Assembly: GCF_041053105.1 (NCBI RefSeq)
Contig: NZ_CP163444.1
Coordinates: 3,906,001 to 3,970,000, forward strand
Source: Streptomyces sp. R44
GTDB lineage: Bacteria > Actinomycetota > Actinomycetes > Streptomycetales > Streptomycetaceae
Direction: 5' to 3'
DNA: 64,000 nucleotides
In this document: positions 25,964 to 32,409 of the stretch, piece after piece
How the letters are laid out: each line of letters begins with the position of its first letter
Position numbering within the stretch: the stretch's first letter is position 1
Position numbers and translations under genes: made by a program
The notes under the pieces: generated by a model
What the model saw: the letters and a program-made list of their open reading frames with translations, nothing else
Databases searched by the model: none
What the model was told of the DNA's origin: nothing

Positions 25964-26836
25964 TCAGGAGAGTTGAAGGAGGCCTCGGAGAAGGTCCCGG
26001 CTTTCGGCCGGATCCGGACCGTCCTTCTGGAGCTTCTCCATCACCCGCTCGTACTGGGCGACCTCCTCGCGCTTGTCGAGATAGAGGGCGCTGGTGAGCT
26101 GTTCGAGGTAGACGACGTCGGAGAGGTCGGACTCGGGGAAGCTCAGCATCGTGAAGGCGCCGCTCTCGCCGGCATGACCGCCGAAGCTGAAGGGCATGAC
26201 CTGGAGCGTGACGCCCGGGTGCTCGGAGATCTCGATGAGATGCCTCAACTGCCCCTGCATGACCGACCGGTCGCCGTAGGGGCGGCGCAGCGCGGCCTCG
26301 TCCAGGACGGCGTGGAACTGCGGGGCGCGCTCGGAGACGAGGACCTTCTGGCGCTCCAGGCGCAGGGCGACCCGGCGGTCGATCTCGGCGCACGGGGCGT
26401 CGGGCATGCCGCGGGTGACGACGGCGTGGGCGTACGCCTCGGTCTGCAACAGGCCGTGGATGAACTGGACTTCGTAGACGCGAATGAGGGAGGCGGCGCC
26501 TTCCAGGCCGATGTACGTCTGGAACCAGCCGGGCAGGACGTCACCGAAGCTGTGCCACCAGCCGGCGACATTGGCCTCGCGGGCGAGTCCGAGGAGCGCG
26601 CCGCGCTCGGTCTCGTCCCCGACCCCGTAGAGGGTGAGCAGATCCTCGACGTCCCTGGCCTTGAAGCTCACCCGTCCCAACTCCATACGGCTGATCTTGG
26701 ATTCGGACGCACGGATCGAATAACCGGCAGCCTCGCGGGTGATCCCGCGCGACTCGCGCAGCCGCCTCAGCTGGGAGCCCAGCAGGATGCGCCGCACCAC
26801 GCTCCCGCTCGCTCCGCTCGATTCGCCTGCGGTCAC
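25964..26836 (-). CDS. XRE-type regulator with DUF5753 (Scr1/WhiJ-like)
   Basis: This 290-residue protein (GTG 26836, preceded by GGGGAGG at 9 nt) has an N-terminal helix-turn-helix (LGSQLRRLRESRGITREAAGYSIRASESKISRMELG) and a long C-terminal DUF5753 domain (residues ~90-285, with WFQTYIGLE, GLLQTEAYAHAV, VMQGQLRHLIE). This architecture is found in WhiJ and its many Streptomyces paralogues, which control development and antibiotic production together with a DUF397 protein and an anti-sigma-like ATPase. Both partners are encoded here (27177 and 27740), making a full three-gene locus. Confidence 0.9.
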   Translation of the reverse strand: MTAGESSGASGSVVRRILLGSQLRRLRESRGITREAAGYSIRASESKISRMELGRVSFKARDVEDLLTLYGVGDETERGALLGLAREANVAGWWHSFGDVLPGWFQTYIGLEGAASLIRVYEVQFIHGLLQTEAYAHAVVTRGMPDAPCAEIDRRVALRLERQKVLVSERAPQFHAVLDEAALRRPYGDRSVMQGQLRHLIEISEHPGVTLQVMPFSFGGHAGESGAFTMLSFPESDLSDVVYLEQLTSALYLDKREEVAQYERVMEKLQKDGPDPAESRDLLRGLLQLS

Positions 26837-27176
26837 GGCTCTTCGCCTCCCCTTTACGGTGTCGAGCCCCCGTCGAGCCCCGGATTCTGCCATCAAACGC
26901 TTCAGCGCGTACACATTCGATTACGGAAAGGCGGCGAGTTCCGGGCATCCAGGCGCACATCACGGGCACAGTGCGCGCGGATCCGGGGAAGTTCCCCTCA
27001 TCGTGTGGACGACTTATGCACAGATTCGGCACGTGGACGGACAGGTCCGGCGCGTGCACGTGCATCTGCCCTTGCATCCAGTGCACGCATTCGGAACCAT
27101 GGAGCCCGCGCAGCCGCGTACTCGTTCGTGTTGTCGTGTTGTCGCACCACAGTCGCGATTCCCGGGAGTGCCTCGC
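26837..27176. promoter_or_regulatory. 340-bp divergent intergenic region of the WhiJ/AbaA-type locus
   Basis: No gene is seen here. It separates the XRE-DUF5753 gene (minus) from the ATP-binding gene (plus) and must hold both promoters. It contains GTGCACGTGCATCTGC (27054-27069), whose reverse complement occurs exactly once more, upstream of the DUF397 gene. Related GCAT and GTGCAC sequences lie nearby (27073-27090). Confidence 0.6.
27054..27069 (-). promoter_or_regulatory. 16-bp shared motif, copy 1
   Basis: GTGCACGTGCATCTGC, the exact reverse complement of copy 2 at 28058-28073. It lies 108 bp upstream of the ATP-binding protein gene. It is a candidate operator for the XRE-DUF5753 regulator, inferred from sharing alone. 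Confidence 0.5.
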
Positions 27177-27674
27177 ATGGGGACGAATGGATCGACCGTG
27201 CTCGAGCCGTTACGGCAGGGCCTTCCGCCGATCGATCCCGGCGCCGTCTCCACCTCCGCCTCCTGCGCCCTGCCCGCCCGGTACGAAGCCGTGCGCGGGG
27301 CCCGCAAGTTCACCAGCGCGACGCTCGACCGCTGGGAGCTGACGGAGCGCTTCGACGACGTGGCCCTGGTCGTCTCCGAACTCGTCACCAACGCGCTGCG
27401 TCACGCGGTGCCCGCCGACGCGCCGCAGGAGGACGGCCAGAACCCGCCGGTCCGGCTGCACCTGATGCGCTGGGCCTCGCGCCTGGTGTGCGCCGTGCGC
27501 GATCCCAGCCGGGAGAGCCCGGAGGCACGCGGCGGCGAGGAGGACTTCGCCGCCGAGTCGGGGCGCGGTCTGTTCCTGGTGGACTCCTTCAGCGACAGCT
27601 GGGGCTGGCACCCGCTCGCCGGCACGCTCCAGGGCAAGGTGGTGTGGGCGCTGTTCCGGATCGGACCGGAGTAG
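27177..27674 (+). CDS. ATP-binding anti-sigma-factor-like protein (HATPase_c, RsbW/SpoIIAB type)
   Basis: This 165-residue protein is a single GHKL ATPase domain: the N-box helix VALVVSELVTNALRHAV, the AVRDPS segment and the G-box ESGRGLFLVDSF. Such proteins act as anti-sigma kinases or as partners in WhiJ/AbaA-type loci in Streptomyces. Start ATG 27177 has GGGAG at about 8 nt. It is divergent from the XRE-DUF5753 gene and convergent on the DUF397 gene, with a strong shared terminator (27691-27721). Confidence 0.9.
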   Translation: MGTNGSTVLEPLRQGLPPIDPGAVSTSASCALPARYEAVRGARKFTSATLDRWELTERFDDVALVVSELVTNALRHAVPADAPQEDGQNPPVRLHLMRWASRLVCAVRDPSRESPEARGGEEDFAAESGRGLFLVDSFSDSWGWHPLAGTLQGKVVWALFRIGPE

Positions 27675-27690
27675 CGCGCACGAGCATGGA

Positions 27691-27721
27691 AAGGGCCCCG
27701 ACGGCAACCGTCGGGGCCCTT
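27691..27721. terminator. Bidirectional terminator between ATPase and DUF397 genes
   Basis: AAGGGCCCCGACGG (27691-27704) pairs perfectly with CCGTCGGGGCCCTT (27708-27721) across a 3-nt loop. It lies between convergent genes and is flanked by A and T on the outside, so it can act in both directions. Confidence 0.85.
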
Positions 27722-27739
27722 CCCGCGTCTCACCCACCG

Positions 27740-27982
27740 TCACACCAGGTGGTCGAACTCCCCGTCCTTGACGCCCAGCAGGAGAGCCTCGATCTCCGCG
27801 GGCGTGTAGACGAGAGCGGGCCCGTCGGGGTGGCGCGAGTTGCGTACGGCGACGTCGCCTCCGGGCAGCTTGGCGAACTCCACGCAGGATCCCTGGGAGT
27901 TGCTGTGCCGGCTCTTCTGCCACACGACTCCTCGCAGCTCCGTGGCCGCCATGCCGTTGTACGCGTGATGCGCATGATGCAC
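27740..27982 (-). CDS. DUF397 family small protein
   Basis: This 80-residue protein has the DUF397 pattern: VVWQKSRHSNSQGSCVEFAKLPGGDVAVRNSRHPDGPALVYTP followed by a helix EIEALLLG. DUF397 proteins are the small partners of XRE-DUF5753 regulators. Start GTG 27982 has GGGGAG at 6-7 nt; ATG 27952 would give a 70-residue form. The His-rich leader MHHAHHAYNG is unusual. Confidence 0.88.
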   Translation of the reverse strand: MHHAHHAYNGMAATELRGVVWQKSRHSNSQGSCVEFAKLPGGDVAVRNSRHPDGPALVYTPAEIEALLLGVKDGEFDHLV

Positions 27983-28057
27983 TGGTAGCTCCCCGAGTTG
28001 CTTGGTGCAGGTGTCAACTTCCTCGGATCATAGCTGTGTTCATATGCAGATGCATGA

Positions 28058-28073
28058 GCAGATGCACGTGCAC
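28058..28073 (+). promoter_or_regulatory. 16-bp shared motif, copy 2
   Basis: GCAGATGCACGTGCAC, 76 bp upstream of the DUF397 start. It is identical in reverse to 27054-27069. A weaker partial copy, ATGCAGATGCATGA, lies just upstream (28044-28057). Confidence 0.5.
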
Positions 28074-28149
28074 AAGGGGTGGCGTAGCGACTACGCGACT
28101 CAGCGTGCTACCGACTGGTAGAGCCTGCCTGACAGGCCATCGGCGGAGG

Positions 28150-29280
28150 TCAGGCGTCCAGGAAGGCGTCGAAGGCCGAAGCGAGCCCCTTCCAGGAGTC
28201 CCGGCCCGCCGCGTACTCGGCGTCCGTGAGGAGGCAGGAGCCGAGCAGCTCGGCCAGACCGTCACGGTCCAGGCCGGGCGAGGTGAAGACCAGGTGCTGG
28301 CAGCGGTCGCCGTGCTCCGGGTGCCAGTCGAGGGCGGCCGCCGCTCTCCGTACCGCCGGGAGCGTCTCCCAGGCCGCGTCGGGCAGCGAGGCCAGCCAGG
28401 GCCCCGCGCTCTCGACGCAGAGCGCGCCGCCCGCCGCGTCCCAGGCGAGCAGGGTGTCGGGCCGGTCGGCCAGGTAGAAGCGGCCGCGGCTGCGGGCGGC
28501 GGCGCAGGTCAGACCCTCCAGAGCGGCGTACAGCCGGCCGGGATGGAAGGGCCGGTGGTGGCGCCAGACATACGTGGCGACCCCGTGCTCGTCCGCCTCC
28601 TGCGGCAGCAGCGCGCAGGCCGGATGCTGGGCGGCGGCCGCGGCCTCCACGTCGAAGCCGGCGAAGACCGCCCGCGCGAGGGCCGCCCCGTCCTCGACGG
28701 GGACGCGCAGGGCGGTGGGGTGGAGCTGGTCGAGCAGCGCCCGGTCCTCGGCGTCGGTCGCGGGGCTCGCGGCGACGGCGAGCACGGGCGCGTACTCCAA
28801 CTGGCGGGCCCAGGTGTCGGCGATGGTGCGGCGGTCGGTGGTGGCCGCGGCGAGCGCGGCGTCGGCGAGGTCGTCGCCGTTGCCCAGGTACGGGAGGAGG
28901 AGTGCGGGGTCGACGGCGGTGACGACGGCGCCGATCCTGAACCCGGCGGCCGCGACGACCTCGGCCATCGCCTTGGGCTCGACGGAGTCCCAGAGCTCGA
29001 CGACGGCGAGCCGGGTGAGACCGGCGGCGCGGAGCCGTTCGAGCTCGGGCACCAGGTCCTCGCGCAGGGCGCAGCAGGCGCAGTCGTCGACGAGCGGGGC
29101 CTCACCGGCGGAGAGGAGGCCGGTGGCGTCGCGGACGGTACGGGCGACGGTCCCGGTCGCCGGGGCCGTCGCGAGGTCGTGGTGGAGCGCCACGCTGCCG
29201 GGGACGACGGCCAGGAGCCGGTCCACGGCAGCGCGGCGGGCGTCGGAGTGCAGGCCTCCGACGAGGGCGACGGAGAGCAT
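28150..29280 (-). CDS. CobW/G3E-type zinc-homeostasis protein with degenerate P-loop
   Basis: This 376-residue protein has the CobW family CxCC metal site in VDDCACCALREDL and the C-terminal CobW_C region (LEGLTCAAARSRGRFYLADRP...). The position of the Walker A motif (usually GFLGSGKTT) reads GGLHSDARRAAVDRLL and lacks the GKT core, so GTP binding is doubtful. CobW proteins of this class are Zur-regulated zinc chaperones. The ATG at 29280 overlaps the L31 stop by one base, and the gene is the last of the rpmG-rpmE-cobW operon. The locus points strongly to zinc starvation. Confidence 0.82.
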   Translation of the reverse strand: MLSVALVGGLHSDARRAAVDRLLAVVPGSVALHHDLATAPATGTVARTVRDATGLLSAGEAPLVDDCACCALREDLVPELERLRAAGLTRLAVVELWDSVEPKAMAEVVAAAGFRIGAVVTAVDPALLLPYLGNGDDLADAALAAATTDRRTIADTWARQLEYAPVLAVAASPATDAEDRALLDQLHPTALRVPVEDGAALARAVFAGFDVEAAAAAQHPACALLPQEADEHGVATYVWRHHRPFHPGRLYAALEGLTCAAARSRGRFYLADRPDTLLAWDAAGGALCVESAGPWLASLPDAAWETLPAVRRAAAALDWHPEHGDRCQHLVFTSPGLDRDGLAELLGSCLLTDAEYAAGRDSWKGLASAFDAFLDA

Positions 29281-29534
29281 CAGGGCGCCTCGCGCCGTCC
29301 GTAGCGCTTCTCGAAACGCTCGACCCGGCCGGCGGTGTCGAGCACGCGCGCGGTGCCGGTGTAGAAGGGGTGGCTCGCCGAGGAGATCTCGACGTCGACC
29401 ACGGGATAGGTGCGGCCGTCCTCCCACTCCACGGTCCGCTCACTGGTGAGCGTGGAGCGGGTGAGGAAGGCGAAGCCGCCGGCCTTGTCGCGGAAGATGA
29501 CGGACTCGTACGTGGGGTGGATGCCGGGCTTCAT
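29280..29534 (-). CDS. rpmE: Ribosomal protein L31, zinc-free (type B)
   Basis: This 84-residue protein is recognised by [52 protein letters not shown] and [10 protein letters not shown]. There is no CxxC pair, so this is the zinc-independent paralogue that replaces zinc-binding L31 under zinc limitation. It lies 8 bp after rpmG and overlaps the CobW-like gene by one base. Type B L31 genes are often named ykrG or rpmE2. Confidence 0.95.
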   Translation of the reverse strand: MKPGIHPTYESVIFRDKAGGFAFLTRSTLTSERTVEWEDGRTYPVVDVEISSASHPFYTGTARVLDTAGRVERFEKRYGRREAP

Positions 29535-29542
29535 GGGGTGGG

Positions 29543-29707
29543 TCAGCGCTCCTCTCGGAAGTCGACGTGCCGGCCGGCGACCGGGTCGAACTTGCGCAGG
29601 CTCAGGCGGTCGGGGTCGTTGCGGCGGTTCTTGCGGGTGACGTAGGTGAATCCGGTTCCGGCGGTGGAACGGAGCTTGATGACGGGGCGGAGTTCATTGC
29701 GTGCCAT
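29543..29707 (-). CDS. rpmG: Ribosomal protein L33, zinc-free paralogue
   Basis: This 54-residue protein reads [37 protein letters not shown] and has no cysteine, so it lacks the zinc ribbon of the primary L33. It is the first gene of the minus-strand operon, whose start is 16 bp from the Zur-box-like palindrome at 29723-29737. Confidence 0.95.
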   Translation of the reverse strand: MARNELRPVIKLRSTAGTGFTYVTRKNRRNDPDRLSLRKFDPVAGRHVDFREER

Positions 29708-29722
29708 GGTGTGTAGAGTAAA

Positions 29723-29737
29723 TGAAAATGAATCCCA
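29723..29737. promoter_or_regulatory. Zur-box-like operator between divergent zinc-free ribosomal operons
   Basis: TGAAAATGAATCCCA matches 12 of 15 positions of the Streptomyces Zur consensus TGAAAATGATTTTCA as I know it. It lies between rpmG (start 29707, minus) and rpmB (start 29771, plus), the position expected for control of both operons. Confidence 0.75.
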
Positions 29738-29770
29738 TTGCCAACAACTCTGTGGAGAGGTAGGTCACCC

Positions 29771-30007
29771 TTGTCCGCCCACTGCCAGCTGACCGGAGCA
29801 CGCCCCGGATTCGGCAACCGGATCTCGCACTCCCACCGGCGCACCTCGCGCCGCTTCGACCCGAACGTCCAGAACAAGCGGTACTGGCTGCCGAGCGAGC
29901 GCCGGTACGTACGGCTGACGCTGAGCGCCCGGGCGATCAGGACCGTCGACTCCATCGGCGTCGAGGCCGCCGTGGCCCGCATCCGCGCGCGCGGAGGAAA
30001 GGTCTGA
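29771..30007 (+). CDS. rpmB: Ribosomal protein L28, zinc-free paralogue, TTG start
   Basis: This 78-residue protein shows the L28 pattern [30 protein letters not shown] and a C-terminal RIRARGGKV. Only one Cys of the zinc site remains. The start is TTG 29771 with AGAGGTAGG upstream; the ATG at 29738 would fall in the operator. The stop overlaps the rpsN start (TGATG), so L28 and S14 are coupled. Confidence 0.93.
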   Translation: MSAHCQLTGARPGFGNRISHSHRRTSRRFDPNVQNKRYWLPSERRYVRLTLSARAIRTVDSIGVEAAVARIRARGGKV

Positions 30008-30312
30008 TGGCCAAGCGCAGCAAGATCGCCCGCAACGAGCGGCGAAAGACCGTCGTGGCCCGGTACGCCCGGCGGCGGGCCGAGCTGAAGGAGATCATCC
30101 GGCGCCCCGAGACCCCGGCGGCCGAGCGCGAGGCGGCGGTACGCGAACTGGCCCGCCAGCCCCGGGACGCGAGCGCGACCCGCCTGCGCAACCGGGACGC
30201 CGTGGACGGCCGCCCCCGCGGCCACCTGCGGAAGTTCGGCCTGTCCCGGGTACGGATGCGGCAGCAGGCGCACGCGGGGTTCCTGCCGGGGGTACGGAAG
30301 ACGTCCTGGTGA
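30007..30312 (+). CDS. rpsN: Ribosomal protein S14, zinc-free (long form)
   Basis: This 101-residue protein is the long S14 type without Cxx[45 protein letters not shown] and [20 protein letters not shown]. The start overlaps the L28 stop by one base. The set L28, S14, L33, L31 is the classical Zur-repressed alternative ribosome set; an S18 paralogue, often part of it, is not seen here. Confidence 0.95.
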   Translation: MAKRSKIARNERRKTVVARYARRRAELKEIIRRPETPAAEREAAVRELARQPRDASATRLRNRDAVDGRPRGHLRKFGLSRVRMRQQAHAGFLPGVRKTSW

Positions 30313-30317
30313 CGGGG

Positions 30318-30350
30318 ACCTCCCGGGCTCGCTTCGTCAGCCCGGGAGGT
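30318..30350. terminator. Bidirectional terminator between rpsN and the anti-sigma-like gene
   Basis: ACCTCCCGGGCT (30318-30329) pairs perfectly with AGCCCGGGAGGT (30339-30350). The right arm overlaps the stop codon of the convergent gene (30337-30339). Confidence 0.75.
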
Positions 30351-31062
30351 GGGCGAGGCGCCCGCCCGCACGGTCGTAGAGCGTGACCCCGGACTCCCCG
30401 TCCCCCGGGCCGGTGCGCGCGAACCAGACGCCCCAGCCCGGGCGGCCCGGCAGTTCCAGCAGCGTGGCGAGGACGGTGCGCCCCCCGGGGCCGGTGAGCT
30501 CGACGCGGCCCGCCGCCCGGGTCCCGTAGTAGACGCCCGAGTGGAACGTCCCCGCCGGGCCTCCCTCGCTCTGGTGGCTGATGCCGGGCTCGTCCCTGTC
30601 GAGGTTCCCGTCGACCACGCTGCGGAAGTTCTCGTAGCCGTCGGGGCCCGCCCAGTGCTTGCCGTCCCCGGTCAGCCAGACCTTCCACCCGCCGCCCGCG
30701 GCCACCCGCTCCCCCGGGGCCACGGACCGGACCGGAGGCGGGGTCCGCGTCGGGCCGACGGCCGGCGGCGAGGTCCGGACGGCGGACGGCGGGGCGGCGA
30801 CGAGCACGGGGGCCGGCGGGGACTGCCGTACGGGAACCAGGGCGACGACCGCCGCCACGGCCGTCGCCGCTCCGAGCACCGTGAGCGCCGACAGGCCCGC
30901 GGTCCGGCGCCGGCGCCACGTCCGGCCCGCGCGCCGGACGGCGGCCAGCGGCACCGGGCTCGGGGTGACATCGAGGGCCACGCGCGCGAAGACGCCCCGG
31001 ACCTCGGTCTCGCCGCGGTCGGACGAGGGCGGGCCGGGGTCCGGCAGGGGCGTGGGGTTCAT
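30337..31062 (-). CDS. Putative membrane-anchored anti-sigma factor with exported sensor domain
   Basis: This 241-residue protein has a short cytoplasmic N-terminus (1-54), one membrane helix (about 55-77), a Pro/Thr-rich linker (80-115) and an extracytoplasmic domain (117-241). It follows a SigE-type sigma gene with a 4-base ATGA overlap, the standard sigma/anti-sigma arrangement. The cytoplasmic part is short and lacks a recognisable zinc anti-sigma motif, so the role is inferred from position. The extracytoplasmic domain is highly similar to the secreted protein at 31726 (shared DGKHWAGPDGYENFRSVVDG and HQSEGGxAGTFHSGxxYGTR). Confidence 0.7.
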   Translation of the reverse strand: MNPTPLPDPGPPSSDRGETEVRGVFARVALDVTPSPVPLAAVRRAGRTWRRRRTAGLSALTVLGAATAVAAVVALVPVRQSPPAPVLVAAPPSAVRTSPPAVGPTRTPPPVRSVAPGERVAAGGGWKVWLTGDGKHWAGPDGYENFRSVVDGNLDRDEPGISHQSEGGPAGTFHSGVYYGTRAAGRVELTGPGGRTVLATLLELPGRPGWGVWFARTGPGDGESGVTLYDRAGGRLAHLPG

Positions 31063-31643
31063 CGGCGGGCTCCGGAAGAGGCGGGGACAGGGATGACGGG
31101 GAGCGGCGTGGCGGCGGCGAGCCGGGGGTGTGCGCGCAGGGCCGCGAGACCGCGGCGGGCGTGGGACTTGACCGTGCCGAGGGAACAGCCGAGCACGCTC
31201 GCGATCTGCGGCTCGGTCAGGTCCTCCCAGTAGCGGAGCACCATCACGGCCCGCTGGCGGGCGGAGAGGTCCGCGAGCGCGGCCAGGAGCGCGGCGCGTT
31301 CCTCGACCGCCTCCGCGTGGCCCGCCGCGGTGTGGCGGAGCGACTCCGGCAGCACCGGGGTGAGGAGGTGGACGACCCGCTTGCGCCGGATCCTGCTCAG
31401 GTTGTTGTTGATCAGCGCGCGGCGCACATAGAGGTCGATCTCGGCGCGGGGAACCCGCCGCCAGCGCCCGTAGACCTTGGCCAGCGTCGTCTGCACCAGG
31501 TCCTCGGCCTCATGGAAGTCCCCGGTCAGGAACTGGGCCGTGCGCACGAGGCGCGGCCAGGCGGCGACGGCGAACTCGGCGAAGCCGTCGTCCTCGTCGC
31601 CCTCGGTGGCGGAGGGGGCGGAGGGGGCGGATTCGTGCGGCAC
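31059..31643 (-). CDS. SigE-family ECF RNA polymerase sigma factor
   Basis: This sigma-70 factor of the SigE family has region 2 (FAVAAWPRLVRTAQFLTGDFHEAEDLVQTTLAKVY) and region 4 (LSARQRAVMVLRYWEDLTEPQIASVLGCSLGTVKSHARRGLAALR). I chose GTG 31643 (194 residues), with GAGG at 9 nt; further in-frame starts up to 31769 overlap the neighbouring secreted-protein gene. The stop overlaps the anti-sigma gene start. Downstream target genes are unknown, but the adjacent secreted paralogue is a candidate. Confidence 0.9.
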   Translation of the reverse strand: MPHESAPSAPSATEGDEDDGFAEFAVAAWPRLVRTAQFLTGDFHEAEDLVQTTLAKVYGRWRRVPRAEIDLYVRRALINNNLSRIRRKRVVHLLTPVLPESLRHTAAGHAEAVEERAALLAALADLSARQRAVMVLRYWEDLTEPQIASVLGCSLGTVKSHARRGLAALRAHPRLAAATPLPVIPVPASSGARR

Positions 31644-31725
31644 GGTGTCGGGCCTCGCGATCTGTCGGTGGGACACGGGGGTGACGGGGCCCGGGGCGGG
31701 CCCCGTCACGGTGACGTACGCCGGG

Positions 31726-32313
31726 TCAGCGCTTCCAGACCGGAAGGTCGGCCAGGAGCGCGCCCGCACGGTCGTACAGCGCCACGGCCGGGCTGCTGCT
31801 CTTGGAGTCCGGCCCCGTCACGGCGTACCAGACGCCCCAGTCGGGGTGGCCCGGGAGCGCGAGGAGCGTGGCGACGGTCTTGTGGCCCTCGGCGTCGGTC
31901 AGTTCGACGCGGCCCGCCTTCCGCGTCCCGTAGAAGAGGCCCGAGTGGAAGGTCCCCGCCTCGCCGCCCTCGCTCTGGTGGCTGACGCCGGGCTGCGAGC
32001 GGTCGATGTTGCCGTCGACGACGCTGCGGAAGTTCTCGTAGCCGTCCGGGCCCGCCCAGTGCTTGCCGTCCTCGGTCAGCCACAGCGTGTACCCGAGCCC
32101 GCCGTCCACGCGCTCGCCGGAACGGACGGTGTGGATCCGGGGGGCGGCAGCGGCGGGAGCGGCGGCCGGCTCGGCGAGGGGTGCGGTGGCCGGCCGGGAC
32201 ACGGGTGCGGTGGCCGGCTTCGCGGAGGTCTCCGTGGACGCGCCCACGGCCGACGGTGCCGCGATCACCGCAGCGGCCACCACACCGGCGGCCGCGAGCA
32301 GGTACTTCTTCAT
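31726..32313 (-). CDS. Secreted protein paralogous to the anti-sigma sensor domain
   Basis: This 195-residue protein has a Sec signal peptide (MKKYLLAAAGVVAAAVIAAP, cleavage probably after VGA, residue 25), an Ala/Pro/Thr-rich spacer, then a ~130-residue domain (66-195) similar to residues 117-241 of the anti-sigma-like protein at 30337. Shared motifs include WLTxDGKHWAGPDGYENF, GISHQSEGG/GVSHQSEGG and TLLxLPGxPxWGVW. Function unknown. It probably lies directly upstream of the sigma gene in the same direction. Confidence 0.8.
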   Translation of the reverse strand: MKKYLLAAAGVVAAAVIAAPSAVGASTETSAKPATAPVSRPATAPLAEPAAAPAAAAPRIHTVRSGERVDGGLGYTLWLTEDGKHWAGPDGYENFRSVVDGNIDRSQPGVSHQSEGGEAGTFHSGLFYGTRKAGRVELTDAEGHKTVATLLALPGHPDWGVWYAVTGPDSKSSSPAVALYDRAGALLADLPVWKR

Positions 32314-32409
32314 CCGGTTGCTCCTGGGATCTCGCGGGGCCGCGACCGTTCGCGGCCCTCATCCCTCTCAACCCCGGCCCGTCCTCCGCCGGATGACACC
32401 CCGTCGACA

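Noticed and set aside
28123..28155. Terminator hairpin across the CobW-like stop codon
   Set aside because: Only a seven-base GCCTGAC/GTCAGGC pairing with a long loop; too weak to annotate.
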